Shown here: positions 36,379-44,245 of the stretch, piece after piece
Position numbering within the stretch: position 1 is the first letter of the stretch
Layout: each line of letters begins with the position of its first letter
Assembly: GCA_964454745.1 (NCBI GenBank)
Contig: CAYVUI010000002.1
Coordinates: forward strand, 1-64,000
Length of the DNA: 64,000 nucleotides
Reading direction: 5' to 3'
Source: CAYVUI01 sp964454745
GTDB lineage: Bacteria; Planctomycetota; Phycisphaerae; Sedimentisphaerales; Anaerohalosphaeraceae
The notes under the pieces: generated by a model
Database searches by the model: none
What the model was told of the DNA's origin: nothing
The model's input: only the letters and a program-made list of their open reading frames with translations
Made by a program: the position numbers and the translations under genes

Positions 36379-37536
36379 ATGAGTGCTTTCAACCGAATTC
36401 TTGACCAGGTATGCATTGGACTGATCTTTGTCAGCCAGGTATTTGCCGGGACATGGACCGAATTTGCCGTCTCCCCCTATGAAGGCGAACAACTTTACCC
36501 CGATATTCACGACGGCATCGTCGTCTGGCAGGAATGGGTAACCTCGGACTGGGATATTTACGGTGCGGATATCACCGATCCGCTCGCGATTTATGATTTC
36601 CCGGTAGCAGCCTTTGAGCAGGACCAGATCCGTCCCTCCGTATTCAACAAAAAAGTCGTCTACAGCCATTTCGTAGACACCGACTATGACGTATACGGCG
36701 CGGACGTAAACGACGTGGATAATGTTGCCTATTTCGTGGTCGCCAATACGACCGCCAGTGAAACGACGCCGGCCATCAGCGGTAATATCGTTTGTTATGA
36801 AGAAAACAGCGTAGGCGACGCGGACATCATCGGCGTGGATATCACCGATACGACCAACCCACTGGCGTTTGCGGTTGCTTTATATGATTATGACCAGAGC
36901 GCACCGGCGGTATGGAAGCATCGCGTCGTCTGGCAGGACAATTTCTTCGGAACCAACGACGTATTCACTGCGGACGTATGGCAAAGGAACCTGCCCGAGG
37001 AAGAGGGGGTAAGTACGGTCCCCGAAAGCGACCAGGAGGGTCCGGCCGTCTCCGATAACCGGATCGTATACACTGACAATTTTTACGGAGACTGGGACAT
37101 CTACATGACTGACACCTCCGAGGAAGGTGCCTGGATTGAATATGCCATTGCCCTCGAATCCTCCAACCAGAAAAATCCTGATATCGACGGTCATATTATT
37201 GTATGGCAGGATGACCGGGCGGGAAACTGGGACATTTACGGCTATAATATCCACACCCGTCAGCAGTTTGTGATCGCAGCCGATCCGACGGGTCACCCGA
37301 CCCCCGTAAACCAGACGAATCCTGCCATTGACGGTAATTATGTCGTCTGGGAAGATGACCGCCAGGGCGTGAAGTTCATTTATGCCGCTATTTTAGAAGG
37401 AGATGAAATCGCGGACTGCCCGGTACTGCCGATGGGAGATGTCAATAAGGACTGCCGGGTAGATATGTTCGATGCCGCAATGGTAATGCAGGGATGGTTA
37501 CACTGTGACCTCGAACCGGACACGGCCTGTTATTGA
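36379..37536 (+). CDS. Secreted beta-propeller protein with dockerin-like C-terminus
   Basis: A 385-aa protein with a signal peptide ending near VFAGTW. At least six repeats follow, each built around DI/DG-x-I-V-W-Q or VVWQD...WDIYG (for example DGHIIVWQDDRAGNWDIYG), the TolB-like propeller pattern. The last ~35 residues, GDVNKDCRVDMFDAAMVM, carry one calcium-binding dockerin-type repeat, with Asp/Asn at loop positions, followed by QGWL. Planctomycetes often place such a repeat on secreted proteins. It may be anchored to, or displayed on, the cell surface. It is probably in an operon with the preceding Tyr/His-rich protein. Confidence 0.85.
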   Translation: MSAFNRILDQVCIGLIFVSQVFAGTWTEFAVSPYEGEQLYPDIHDGIVVWQEWVTSDWDIYGADITDPLAIYDFPVAAFEQDQIRPSVFNKKVVYSHFVDTDYDVYGADVNDVDNVAYFVVANTTASETTPAISGNIVCYEENSVGDADIIGVDITDTTNPLAFAVALYDYDQSAPAVWKHRVVWQDNFFGTNDVFTADVWQRNLPEEEGVSTVPESDQEGPAVSDNRIVYTDNFYGDWDIYMTDTSEEGAWIEYAIALESSNQKNPDIDGHIIVWQDDRAGNWDIYGYNIHTRQQFVIAADPTGHPTPVNQTNPAIDGNYVVWEDDRQGVKFIYAAILEGDEIADCPVLPMGDVNKDCRVDMFDAAMVMQGWLHCDLEPDTACY

Positions 37537-37549
37537 GCGAAATGGGGAT

Positions 37550-37579
37550 GGCCGGGCCCCCGCCTTAAGGAGCCCGGCC
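37550..37579. terminator. GC-rich hairpin between convergent genes
   Basis: Perfect 8-bp stem GGCCGGGC/GCCCGGCC with a 14-nt loop, placed between the stop of the propeller gene and the stop of the convergent unknown gene. No U-run on either side, so it may act as a bidirectional, possibly Rho-aided, terminator. Confidence 0.5.
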
Positions 37580-37612
37580 TGGATGCCTTTACGATTGGAT
37601 GATTGGTTCGTA

Positions 37613-38296
37613 TCAGCGTTTAGAAGTTGTTCGTTCGCACAGCTCTTTTACCGCTTCGAGCTGAATATCTTTTCCGTAGAGGTCTTTTTCGTTGAGTGCG
37701 TACACCTTCAGCGCATTGGAGTCAACCTCGTGAAGCTGTGAGCGGCGGATCAGTTCGTTAAAGTTGATCTTACGCATACTCACATCTTTGGGTTCTTCCC
37801 CGTTTACATTTTCCACGATGCTCAGCAGGAAATCCAGCTCGAGCAGTTCCAGTCCGCTGCTGAGATCACGTCCCCTGCGGCGGGTGGAATTATCGTTGTG
37901 CAGCTTTTCGGTTCGTACGGACGACTTGGGTTTGGGTGCGTGAATCGCCCCTACCGAGGTGTCTGATAAGCGTTCCTTGCTTGCTAACATGTCCTTATCC
38001 TCATCTATGGCGTTAACATGATCATTATCATTTGCTTCGTCTTCCAGTTCCCTTTCCGGGGGAGCGATATTGCTTGGCCACAGCGGCGCGGTTCTTTCCG
38101 GGGCTTGCTGAGAAGGCCGCAAAGGTTCAACTCGATTGGAATCCGCCCTCGTTTCATGCGAATCCGCAGTCAAAATGCTCACACTGTCCTCATCGGAAAC
38201 TTGTGGGAATTCTCCTCCCTGCTGGGGGAAAGTGGTCTTGAAAACCTTCGGCTCGGCGTGACCGAGTTTCTTCCAGTCAATATCCCATTTTTTCAT
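37613..38296 (-). CDS. Unknown soluble protein
   Basis: A ~227-aa acidic, hydrophilic protein. The first ~130 residues look disordered (rich in Asp, Glu, Ser, Pro); the C-terminal ~90 residues (RGRDLSSGLELLELDFLLSI and VSMRKINFNELIRRSQLHEV) look folded and helical. No family is recognised. The ATG at 38296 has AAAGGA 8 nt upstream and is preferred to the start at 38329. The region upstream has a palindromic possible operator (38402-38446). Confidence 0.65.
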   Translation of the reverse strand: MKKWDIDWKKLGHAEPKVFKTTFPQQGGEFPQVSDEDSVSILTADSHETRADSNRVEPLRPSQQAPERTAPLWPSNIAPPERELEDEANDNDHVNAIDEDKDMLASKERLSDTSVGAIHAPKPKSSVRTEKLHNDNSTRRRGRDLSSGLELLELDFLLSIVENVNGEEPKDVSMRKINFNELIRRSQLHEVDSNALKVYALNEKDLYGKDIQLEAVKELCERTTSKR

Positions 38297-38401
38297 AGAA
38301 TCAATCCTTTGATTATCCGAAACCGTCATTCCTTTGGCTCGTTTTTTACCGCTTCAAGGGGGTATATCGGTATACATGGGCAAATCGCTTGAATCCCAAC
38401 A

Positions 38402-38446
38402 ATGTCCGTTTTTTGTCAATTATTAACGATGTTATCGGACATGTCC
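38402..38446. promoter_or_regulatory. Palindromic possible operator
   Basis: ATGTCCG (38402-38408) is repeated inverted as CGGACAT (38436-38442), and the latter lies within a perfect 10-bp palindrome GGACATGTCC (38437-38446). A minus-strand TTGACA lies between the copies. This suggests a repressor site for the unknown gene starting at 38296, but no matching -10 is clear. Confidence 0.35.
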
Positions 38447-38636
38447 TATAATATTGCTTTAACTTTGCAGGAATGAGAAATTCGAAAAATCTGCCATTCT
38501 CATTATAATTTTAGTAAAAAAACATAAAAACACGACAGTATGGGAGTTTTTTATTGATAATTTGGACAATTCATTGTATATTGGTGCTTAAATACGGCTC
38601 GGATATAAAAATTAGTAAAAAATTCAAGAAAAGTTC

Positions 38637-38664
38637 TTGCAATATCCGATGTTTAATGTATAAT
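38637..38664 (+). promoter_or_regulatory. Sigma-70-type promoter of a candidate small RNA
   Basis: TTGCAA and a perfect TATAAT separated by 16 nt, with a start expected near 38671. No ORF on the plus strand follows closely with a ribosome-binding site. Confidence 0.6.
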
Positions 38665-38670
38665 CAAAGA

Positions 38671-38805
38671 AGTAAATAGCTCTTTTTCTCTTTTATATGT
38701 TTCTTTAAGTGTTACACGAGTTGAGACCGATCTATATTTATTGATATTTATAAAATTTCTGTATGGTCTCGACAAGGCCGATTTACACGGATCGGCCTTT
38801 TTTTA
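38671..38805 (+). ncRNA. Candidate orphan small RNA (~135 nt)
   Basis: The stretch runs from a good promoter to a textbook intrinsic terminator. Upstream of the terminator, GTTGAGACC (38719-38727) can pair with GGTCTCGAC (38765-38773) around an AT-rich loop, so the 3' half is two adjacent stems. The 5' third is U-rich and unpaired. It matches no RNA family I can recognise. The plus-strand frame at 38741 lacks a ribosome-binding site and would run through the terminator, so coding is unlikely. Confidence 0.45.
38774..38804 (+). terminator. Intrinsic terminator
   Basis: A 9-bp stem AAGGCCGAT/ATCGGCCTT with an 8-nt loop, followed directly by a run of T. Read on the minus strand it has no U-run, so it ends plus-strand transcription only. 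Confidence 0.85.
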
Positions 38806-38854
38806 TGCGCAAAAAGAGACTTCAGAACTCTCTAATATACTGAAAAATAGAGAT

Positions 38855-39142
38855 TTACCGTCTATAATGGCGAAGTTGAGTGGTCAAGGCGGCAAGAAGG
38901 ATATGGCGGAGCCGGTCGATGGAAAGAGCTTCAAGATAGTCAGCCGTAAAATCCATACAGAATCGCCCTTTGAAATTGAGTATACGCTGGGTGACTTCCT
39001 GACGGTTCAGGCTGGCTATGGTCAACGCGATTTCTTCGAAGTTCTGCTCTCGGTCCATCACACTTACGTTCGATTCCGCACATAGGTCAAAAATCTGCTC
39101 ACATGTATCTTCGTAACAATATGCGTTTAAGTTAGTCTGCAT
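38855..39142 (-). CDS. Small unknown protein
   Basis: A 95-aa frame with natural amino-acid composition (MQTNLNAYCYEDTCEQIFDL at the N-terminus; ends QLRHYRR). Three cysteines lie in the first third, and the C-terminal half is helical. No family is recognised. The ATG at 39142 lacks a good ribosome-binding site; the frame also opens with TTG at 39160. An overlapping plus-strand frame (38741-39085) is judged a shadow because a terminator lies inside it. Divergent from queA. Confidence 0.5.
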   Translation of the reverse strand: MQTNLNAYCYEDTCEQIFDLCAESNVSVMDREQNFEEIALTIASLNRQEVTQRILNFKGRFCMDFTADYLEALSIDRLRHILLAALTTQLRHYRR

Positions 39143-39233
39143 TGTTACTTTATTCGTCAAATTGTAAGTTTTTTAGAAGAATATATGTTTTTTTTTGCTG
39201 TTTTTTTTTCGTTCGTCTGATAATGTTTCGCCC

Positions 39234-40283
39234 ATGCTGACCGAGGATTTGAATTACAATCTTGACACAGAGCTTATCGCACAGGTCCCAAAGCAAAACC
39301 GCAGCCAGTCGCGGTTGCTGGTATTGGACCGTGCATCAGGGAATATTGGCGATTATCACTTTCCTCAAATTATCGAATATCTGCGAAGCGGTGACTGCCT
39401 GGTCTTAAATGACACCCGGGTCATCCCTGCCCGTTTTTACGCCCAGCGGCAATCCGGAGCCAAACTCGAAGGGCTTTTTCTGCGTGAAAAACAGCCCGGC
39501 CGATGGATTGTCTTGCTCAAAAACGCCCAAAGGCTCAAAAACGGCGAGCCGCTGATGCTGACCAATCAAAACGAGCAGGCAATCTTTCAGGCAAAAGCAA
39601 ACTCGTTAAAAGAACCAGGACAGTGGGAACTGGAGTTTGACCAGGATCTTGCGGCACAAGAGATTCTCGAAAAGGTCGGTTATGCCCCCCTGCCGCCGTA
39701 TATTCGACGCGAAAGGCACGATAACCGCAAAGACGAAGACCTGACCCGATACCAGACCGTCTATGCCCATAATGGAAACGCGGTCGCCGCACCCACTGCG
39801 GGATTGCATTTTACGGATGATCTACTGGTCAAACTGGACAAAAAGGGCGTCAAAACCGCATTTGTGCGGCTGGATGTGGGAATGGGCACCTTTAAACCCG
39901 TCACTGCTGAACGGCTGGAAGAACACCCCATGCACTGGGAGAGCTTTGAGGTCACTGAGCAGGCTGCGGATACGATCAACCAGGCTAAACAACACGGCAG
40001 ACGGATTATCGCGGTGGGTACGACCAGCGTCAGGGTTCTCGAAACAGTAGGACGCGATGGACAAGTTAAAGCCGCACGCGGCGAAACCAAGCTGTTCATT
40101 ATGCCCGGATTTCAATTCGGCATCATTGACGGGCTGGTTACGAACTTCCATCTCCCTAAATCAACGCTGATCGCACTGGTAGCGGCATTTGCCGACCTGA
40201 AAACAATCCATAAGGCCTACCAGCATGCAATGGACAAACGCTATCGCTTTTATTCCTACGGTGACGCCATGCTCATCCTCTAA
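39234..40283 (+). CDS. queA: S-adenosylmethionine:tRNA ribosyltransferase-isomerase
   Basis: Transfers the ribose part of AdoMet to 7-aminomethyl-7-deazaguanine in tRNA, the penultimate step of queuosine synthesis. It is recognised from DTELIAQVP at the N-terminus, LVLNDTRVIPARF, the central GAKLEGLFL, APTAGLHFTDDLL, FVRLDVGMGTFKPV and the C-terminal LPKSTLIALVAAFA. 349 aa from the ATG at 39234; a TTG 13 codons earlier gives a Phe-rich unlikely N-terminus. No other queuosine gene is in the window. Confidence 0.97.
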   Translation: MLTEDLNYNLDTELIAQVPKQNRSQSRLLVLDRASGNIGDYHFPQIIEYLRSGDCLVLNDTRVIPARFYAQRQSGAKLEGLFLREKQPGRWIVLLKNAQRLKNGEPLMLTNQNEQAIFQAKANSLKEPGQWELEFDQDLAAQEILEKVGYAPLPPYIRRERHDNRKDEDLTRYQTVYAHNGNAVAAPTAGLHFTDDLLVKLDKKGVKTAFVRLDVGMGTFKPVTAERLEEHPMHWESFEVTEQAADTINQAKQHGRRIIAVGTTSVRVLETVGRDGQVKAARGETKLFIMPGFQFGIIDGLVTNFHLPKSTLIALVAAFADLKTIHKAYQHAMDKRYRFYSYGDAMLIL

Positions 40284-40396
40284 AAACCGGCGGTTTTAGG
40301 GATCACAGAAATTTTACTTGCTATTTGGGGCATTACAGGTCAGGATATGTTTATGTTACGCAAATAGAAGTACATACTACCGGAAAGGGGGTCTTT

Positions 40397-41137
40397 ATGA
40401 GTAATTCATTATCACGTCGAGATGTCTTTAAATACGCATCAGCCGTTTCAATCTTAGGCGCAAGCGGGGCATGTATTGCCGCGGAAGAACGGCATGGCCA
40501 TGCCATGATGCCGATGGGCACTGCCATGAGCGGTGCATTTAAAAACGGGCAGTATGTATTGCCTGATTTGCCGTATTCCTACGAAGCACTGGAACCGCAG
40601 TACGAGCAGCGCACCCTTCGGATCCACCACACCAAGCACCACGCAGGGTATGTGCGGGGGCTGAATAAAACCCTCGGCCAGCTTGACCATGCAAGGGTCA
40701 GCGGCGATATGGGCAGCATCAAGCCGCTCTCGAGGGCACTCGCGTTTCACGGCAGCGGACACGTGCTGCACTGCATGTTCTGGGACTCCATGACACCCGG
40801 CGGCACGGAAGTACCTGACTTACTGGCTCAAAAACTGCATGAGGATTTCGGCTCGGTGAAAAATGCGATGGACCATTTTGCCGCGGCGACCAAGGCCGTC
40901 GAGGCCAGCGGCTGGGGCGTCATGGCTTACGAGCCGATTGCGGGAAAAATCCTGATTCTCCAGGCAGAGAAACACCAGAACCTGGGCGTATGGGGCGTGG
41001 TACCGCTGCTGGTTTGTGACGTGTGGGAGCATGCGTATTATTTGCAGTATCAAAACAACCGCGGCTCATTCGTGGACCAGTTCATGAAAATCGCGAACTG
41101 GGACATGGCTGCGGTACGGTTAAAAGCTGCGATGTAA
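40397..41137 (+). CDS. sodB: Fe/Mn superoxide dismutase with Tat signal
   Basis: Dismutates superoxide to H2O2 and O2. The N-terminus has a twin-arginine motif SRRDVFK followed by a hydrophobic stretch ending ACIAA, so it is likely exported folded to the periplasm or surface, unlike typical cytoplasmic SodA/SodB. The metal ligands of the Fe/Mn family are present: His in RIHHTKHHAGYV, His in HGSGHVLHCMFWD, and Asp/His in VCDVWEHAYY. About 246 aa including the leader. AAGGGGG lies 6 nt before the ATG at 40397. Fe versus Mn cannot be told from the sequence. Confidence 0.93.
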   Translation: MSNSLSRRDVFKYASAVSILGASGACIAAEERHGHAMMPMGTAMSGAFKNGQYVLPDLPYSYEALEPQYEQRTLRIHHTKHHAGYVRGLNKTLGQLDHARVSGDMGSIKPLSRALAFHGSGHVLHCMFWDSMTPGGTEVPDLLAQKLHEDFGSVKNAMDHFAAATKAVEASGWGVMAYEPIAGKILILQAEKHQNLGVWGVVPLLVCDVWEHAYYLQYQNNRGSFVDQFMKIANWDMAAVRLKAAM

Positions 41138-41144
41138 TCTCCGG

Positions 41145-42569
41145 TTACTCCAGGTAAACCGTATCGCCCGGCTTGATCTCCGGTATCTGAGAAAGTTTAT
41201 CCTGAATATCCTCGGGGTACAAGGCGAACAGGGGGGAAATCTCCAGCTCGCAATCGAGGGTATCGTCAGGTTTGCGGGGAACGTTCACCCCTGCGGATTC
41301 CAGCCAGATTGCATCCCGTTCATTCATCATCCGGCGGGTTACCTCGGCGCTGTCCACCCCGGTCGCGTTTTTGACCGGTGCGAATTCCTGCTCACGAAGC
41401 GTTTTTAGAATTATCGACTTTTGCGCCATTGGCAGCGCATCAAAAACAAAAGTTTCCAGCTTTACGCCGCAGGGTTTGCCCGGTTTTACCGGGTCGCCTT
41501 TTTCGTTAATATGCGGAATCTTTTTCACCGCCCGGTGAATCGGCAGGGCAAAACCTTTTTCGTTGAGCTTTTCGACAAAGCTGCGGCTGATCATATGGAT
41601 CGCGATCGAACCGAGCTCAAATAAAAGACTGCCGTCATCGTCTTTTTGGGCCGCATATTCATCCGGCAGGTCGCTGTATTCGATCACATGTACACGATCG
41701 CCCACCATACAGAAATTACCCACCTTCTCAAACGGCTCGGCTTTGGTCAATGCCTTGGAAGACATTTCGGAACCATCCACAGCATGAATCCCGATGAAAA
41801 GCGGGTCAACAATATTAATCAGCGGATTATCGACCTGGAAATAGCTGATGTACTCGATTCCCCGATTTGCCATATCTTCAATCGCCCCGCTTTTGTACAG
41901 TGCCTTTAGCGACCCGCCGTGGCCATCGGGACTTTTGGCAATTGTGTCTTGGTCAGCAAGGAAGATTTTACCCTCAAAGTCAAAGTTCGGCAGCGTGCCC
42001 TGCTTGAAGAAGATCACATCCTGCTTTTTGAGGTTAAAAAACCCGTTTTTCTCAAAAAAAGACACCGTAGCATCATAATTGAGTTCACTTGTCATGATAT
42101 ACCACGGAATCACAACACCAAATTTGTTCTGCGCGGCCTGGATTTTCTCCGCAAAAACCTGGAAAAGCGGCTTATCCTTGATCGGGCTGATCTTGTAACT
42201 GCCCTTGGGACCGTCGTAGCCCAGGCGCGTACCCTGGCCGCCGGCAACCATAAACGCCGCCACCTGCCCTTGTTTAAGAATTTCAATGCCTTTGGCATGA
42301 GCATCTTCGAGCTTTTGTTTCTGTTCCGGGTCCGGATTGTAAGGATCATAAGCCGGTGCAGGCTCAAAATTATCCGGAATGGAGGCCGGGGAATCTTTTT
42401 TCACATAATTTTCCACCCAGTTTGGTATTTGTTCAAAATCCAGATCGGCGATCTGCTCAAGAAGATGCCCCTGAGCCTGCGTACTTAATTGATCGTAAAA
42501 ACGCAGTACCTGCTGCTGGCCAATCGCTTCAAGCTGACTTTTCAACGTTTCAAAATCCCGGCCTGACAT
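41145..42569 (-). CDS. UDP-sugar pyrophosphorylase, type 1 (UAP/UDPGP family)
   Basis: Makes a UDP-sugar (UDP-GlcNAc or UDP-glucose) from UTP and the sugar-1-phosphate. Eukaryote-like UDPGP family: the nucleotide loop AFMVAGGQGTRLGYDGPKG is the type 1 L-x-G-G-x-G-T-x-x-G pattern, with YFQVDNPL and HGGSLKALYKSGAIEDM containing substrate residues typical of UAP1. 474 aa. AAGGAGG lies 7 nt before the ATG. Bacteria usually use GlmU and GalU for these steps, so this is a separate pathway to nucleotide sugars, fitting the polysaccharide genes that follow. It faces sod with a 7-nt gap. Confidence 0.9.
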   Translation of the reverse strand: MSGRDFETLKSQLEAIGQQQVLRFYDQLSTQAQGHLLEQIADLDFEQIPNWVENYVKKDSPASIPDNFEPAPAYDPYNPDPEQKQKLEDAHAKGIEILKQGQVAAFMVAGGQGTRLGYDGPKGSYKISPIKDKPLFQVFAEKIQAAQNKFGVVIPWYIMTSELNYDATVSFFEKNGFFNLKKQDVIFFKQGTLPNFDFEGKIFLADQDTIAKSPDGHGGSLKALYKSGAIEDMANRGIEYISYFQVDNPLINIVDPLFIGIHAVDGSEMSSKALTKAEPFEKVGNFCMVGDRVHVIEYSDLPDEYAAQKDDDGSLLFELGSIAIHMISRSFVEKLNEKGFALPIHRAVKKIPHINEKGDPVKPGKPCGVKLETFVFDALPMAQKSIILKTLREQEFAPVKNATGVDSAEVTRRMMNERDAIWLESAGVNVPRKPDDTLDCELEISPLFALYPEDIQDKLSQIPEIKPGDTVYLE

Positions 42570-42679
42570 AAATTGCCTCCTTTACGGGTCTTCTTTGTTT
42601 TCCATTTTTTATTGAGATACACTCAAATTTACGATAAATTAAAAAGATGTCCAGCCATTAAATTTTTAAAAAATATGGC

Positions 42680-42708
42680 TTGACGAATCCAAACGAAACT
42701 GGTATTAT
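42680..42708 (+). promoter_or_regulatory. Sigma-70-type promoter of the pseudopilin gene
   Basis: TTGACG and TATTAT with a 17-nt spacer, start site near 42715. It is the only strong plus-strand promoter in this gene-free stretch. Confidence 0.6.
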
Positions 42709-42714
42709 GGGCGT

Positions 42715-43116
42715 ATAGTTAATAGATGAAGAAAAGTGTGGTTCTTTTCGACGTTTATATTTTAAAAAGCAATTATATATTTATTACCTTCATGTGTCAT
42801 ATTTGAACCACTTCAGTTTCTTCACTTCTTTATAGATTCCGGCGCCATGCCGGGGAACAGTTTTTTAGCTGTTCAAGATGTAAAATGTGTATTTTTGTTC
42901 GTTTTGGCGTCTAATGATGCGCATTTACAGCGTAAAAAAACGTGTTTTTTGCATGAGAAGTTCGCTCTCTGGCCATTACATATATGGTTTTTTTGAACGT
43001 GTAACCAGAGGGATTTGCTCAGATAGCTGAAGTTACAGCACTTATTGATTTGGTAATTCAAGCGGGTCGGAGACGAACCTGAGCGAATGCCTGAAAAATT
43101 AGAAAGGAGTATTACA
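42715..43116 (+). promoter_or_regulatory. Long structured 5' leader of the pseudopilin gene
   Basis: About 400 nt without an ORF. A long imperfect hairpin pairs GAAGAAA...TGGTTC (42728-42743) with GAACCA...TTTCTTC (42805-42823). A small hairpin CCGGC-GCCAT-GCCGG (42839-42853) and GAACAG/CTGTTC (42855-42874) follow, then CTCTGG/CCAGAG (about 42966-43010). AAAGGAG lies before the ATG at 43117. I recognise no known riboswitch. It may be a regulatory leader, or carry a separate small RNA in its first 170 nt. Confidence 0.4.
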
Positions 43117-44106
43117 ATGAAAAAGAGAGGTTTTACCCTGATTGAGCTGCTGGTCGTAATCGCGATCATCGCAATGCTCATGGCGATCCTGATGCCGGCA
43201 CTGGGCCGCGTCAAAAGGCTCGCACAACGGATCGTGGACGCATCTCACGTTCGCGGTATGGGACAAGGTACATTGATCTACGCACAGGAAAACGACGATG
43301 AGTTCCCGATTTCCGGCGGAAGAGGTACTGATCAATGGACAACGTTACAGGCGCCGACTTACAACCCGCAACAGAGTGATTATTGGGACAAGCCCGATTT
43401 CGACTGGACGGGTCAACAAGATATGACCATTGGCTCCTGCCTTTACCTTCTGATTCGTTACGCGGACCTGTCTCCGGGCCTGTTCATCTGCCCCAGTTCA
43501 GATGAAACCGAGTTTGAAGGTCTGGATTCCAATGGTGATGGGCCAGAGGAAGACGAAACCGAAATCGTTGAAATGTGGGATTTTGGGGATAAGCCAGTTC
43601 TGCATTACAGCTATGCTTACCAAAATCCTTTCTTTCAGACAAATTTCCCGGTAAATCCTTTGAACGGAAGTTCAGCTTCAGGTATGGCTGTATTTGCTGA
43701 CAAAAATCCCTGGTATGATGCTGACTTAACAGAATCTGCAAGCGTTCCCCCTGATGACGAAGACTATAAGCTGTATGTTACTCTTATTAACCTGAGCAAC
43801 TCTTCGAATACCAACAGTTGGGACAGCGTTCCCAAGGAAGAGATCGAAACCGGTAACTCCGGCAACCACCTGCGTGAAGGTCAGAACGTTGTCTATATGG
43901 ACAACCACACATCCTTTGAGCGTCGTTCAGATGTAGGTGTTGAAAATGATAACATCTATACCTTCCAGCCTCCGCAGAATGCACCTGGATTCAGCGTCCA
44001 GGACAAACGGCAGGGCTGGGGCGAGGGTGATTCCAGCACTGGCGGTATTTCAGCAACGGACCAAGACAACAACCTCGTCAATGATGAGGAAAGAGCCAAC
44101 CACTAA
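43117..44106 (+). CDS. Prepilin-type pseudopilin with planctomycete-style H-x9-D C-terminus
   Basis: The N-terminus MKKRGFTLIELLVVIAIIA is a type IV prepilin leader, cut after Gly5 by a prepilin peptidase, with Glu at mature position 5 and one membrane helix. The C-terminal NHLREGQNVVYMDNH matches the H-x9-DG motif of the large planctomycete pseudopilin family (here Asp-Asn). 329 aa. Function is probably a minor subunit of a type II secretion or pilus-like fibre; planctomycetes encode many copies. The ATG at 43117 with AAAGGAG is chosen over 43087. It is followed by a strong terminator and so is a single-gene unit. Confidence 0.93.
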   Translation: MKKRGFTLIELLVVIAIIAMLMAILMPALGRVKRLAQRIVDASHVRGMGQGTLIYAQENDDEFPISGGRGTDQWTTLQAPTYNPQQSDYWDKPDFDWTGQQDMTIGSCLYLLIRYADLSPGLFICPSSDETEFEGLDSNGDGPEEDETEIVEMWDFGDKPVLHYSYAYQNPFFQTNFPVNPLNGSSASGMAVFADKNPWYDADLTESASVPPDDEDYKLYVTLINLSNSSNTNSWDSVPKEEIETGNSGNHLREGQNVVYMDNHTSFERRSDVGVENDNIYTFQPPQNAPGFSVQDKRQGWGEGDSSTGGISATDQDNNLVNDEERANH

Positions 44107-44141
44107 CTGGATCGTTTTAATCTTTGTTGATAGAAATGACA

Positions 44142-44171
44142 AAAGCCGGTTCGTATGAGCCGGCTTTTTTT
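44142..44171 (+). terminator. Intrinsic terminator of the pseudopilin gene
   Basis: 11-bp stem (AAAGCCGGTTC with GAGCCGGCTTT, one G-U pair, loop GTAT) followed by a run of T. It starts 36 nt after the stop codon. Confidence 0.9.
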
Positions 44172-44245
44172 ATGCCTGCTTGCCAATCCCTTGTTTGCCG
44201 ATATAATGGAACTGGATTACAAGGTAAAGCTTGAACGGACAAGTA

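Noticed and set aside
38741..39085. Plus-strand 114-aa frame
   Set aside because: No ribosome-binding site and it contains the intrinsic terminator at 38774-38804.
42715..43116. Known c-di-GMP riboswitch in the pseudopilin leader
   Set aside because: I could not match the conserved GEMM sequence elements.
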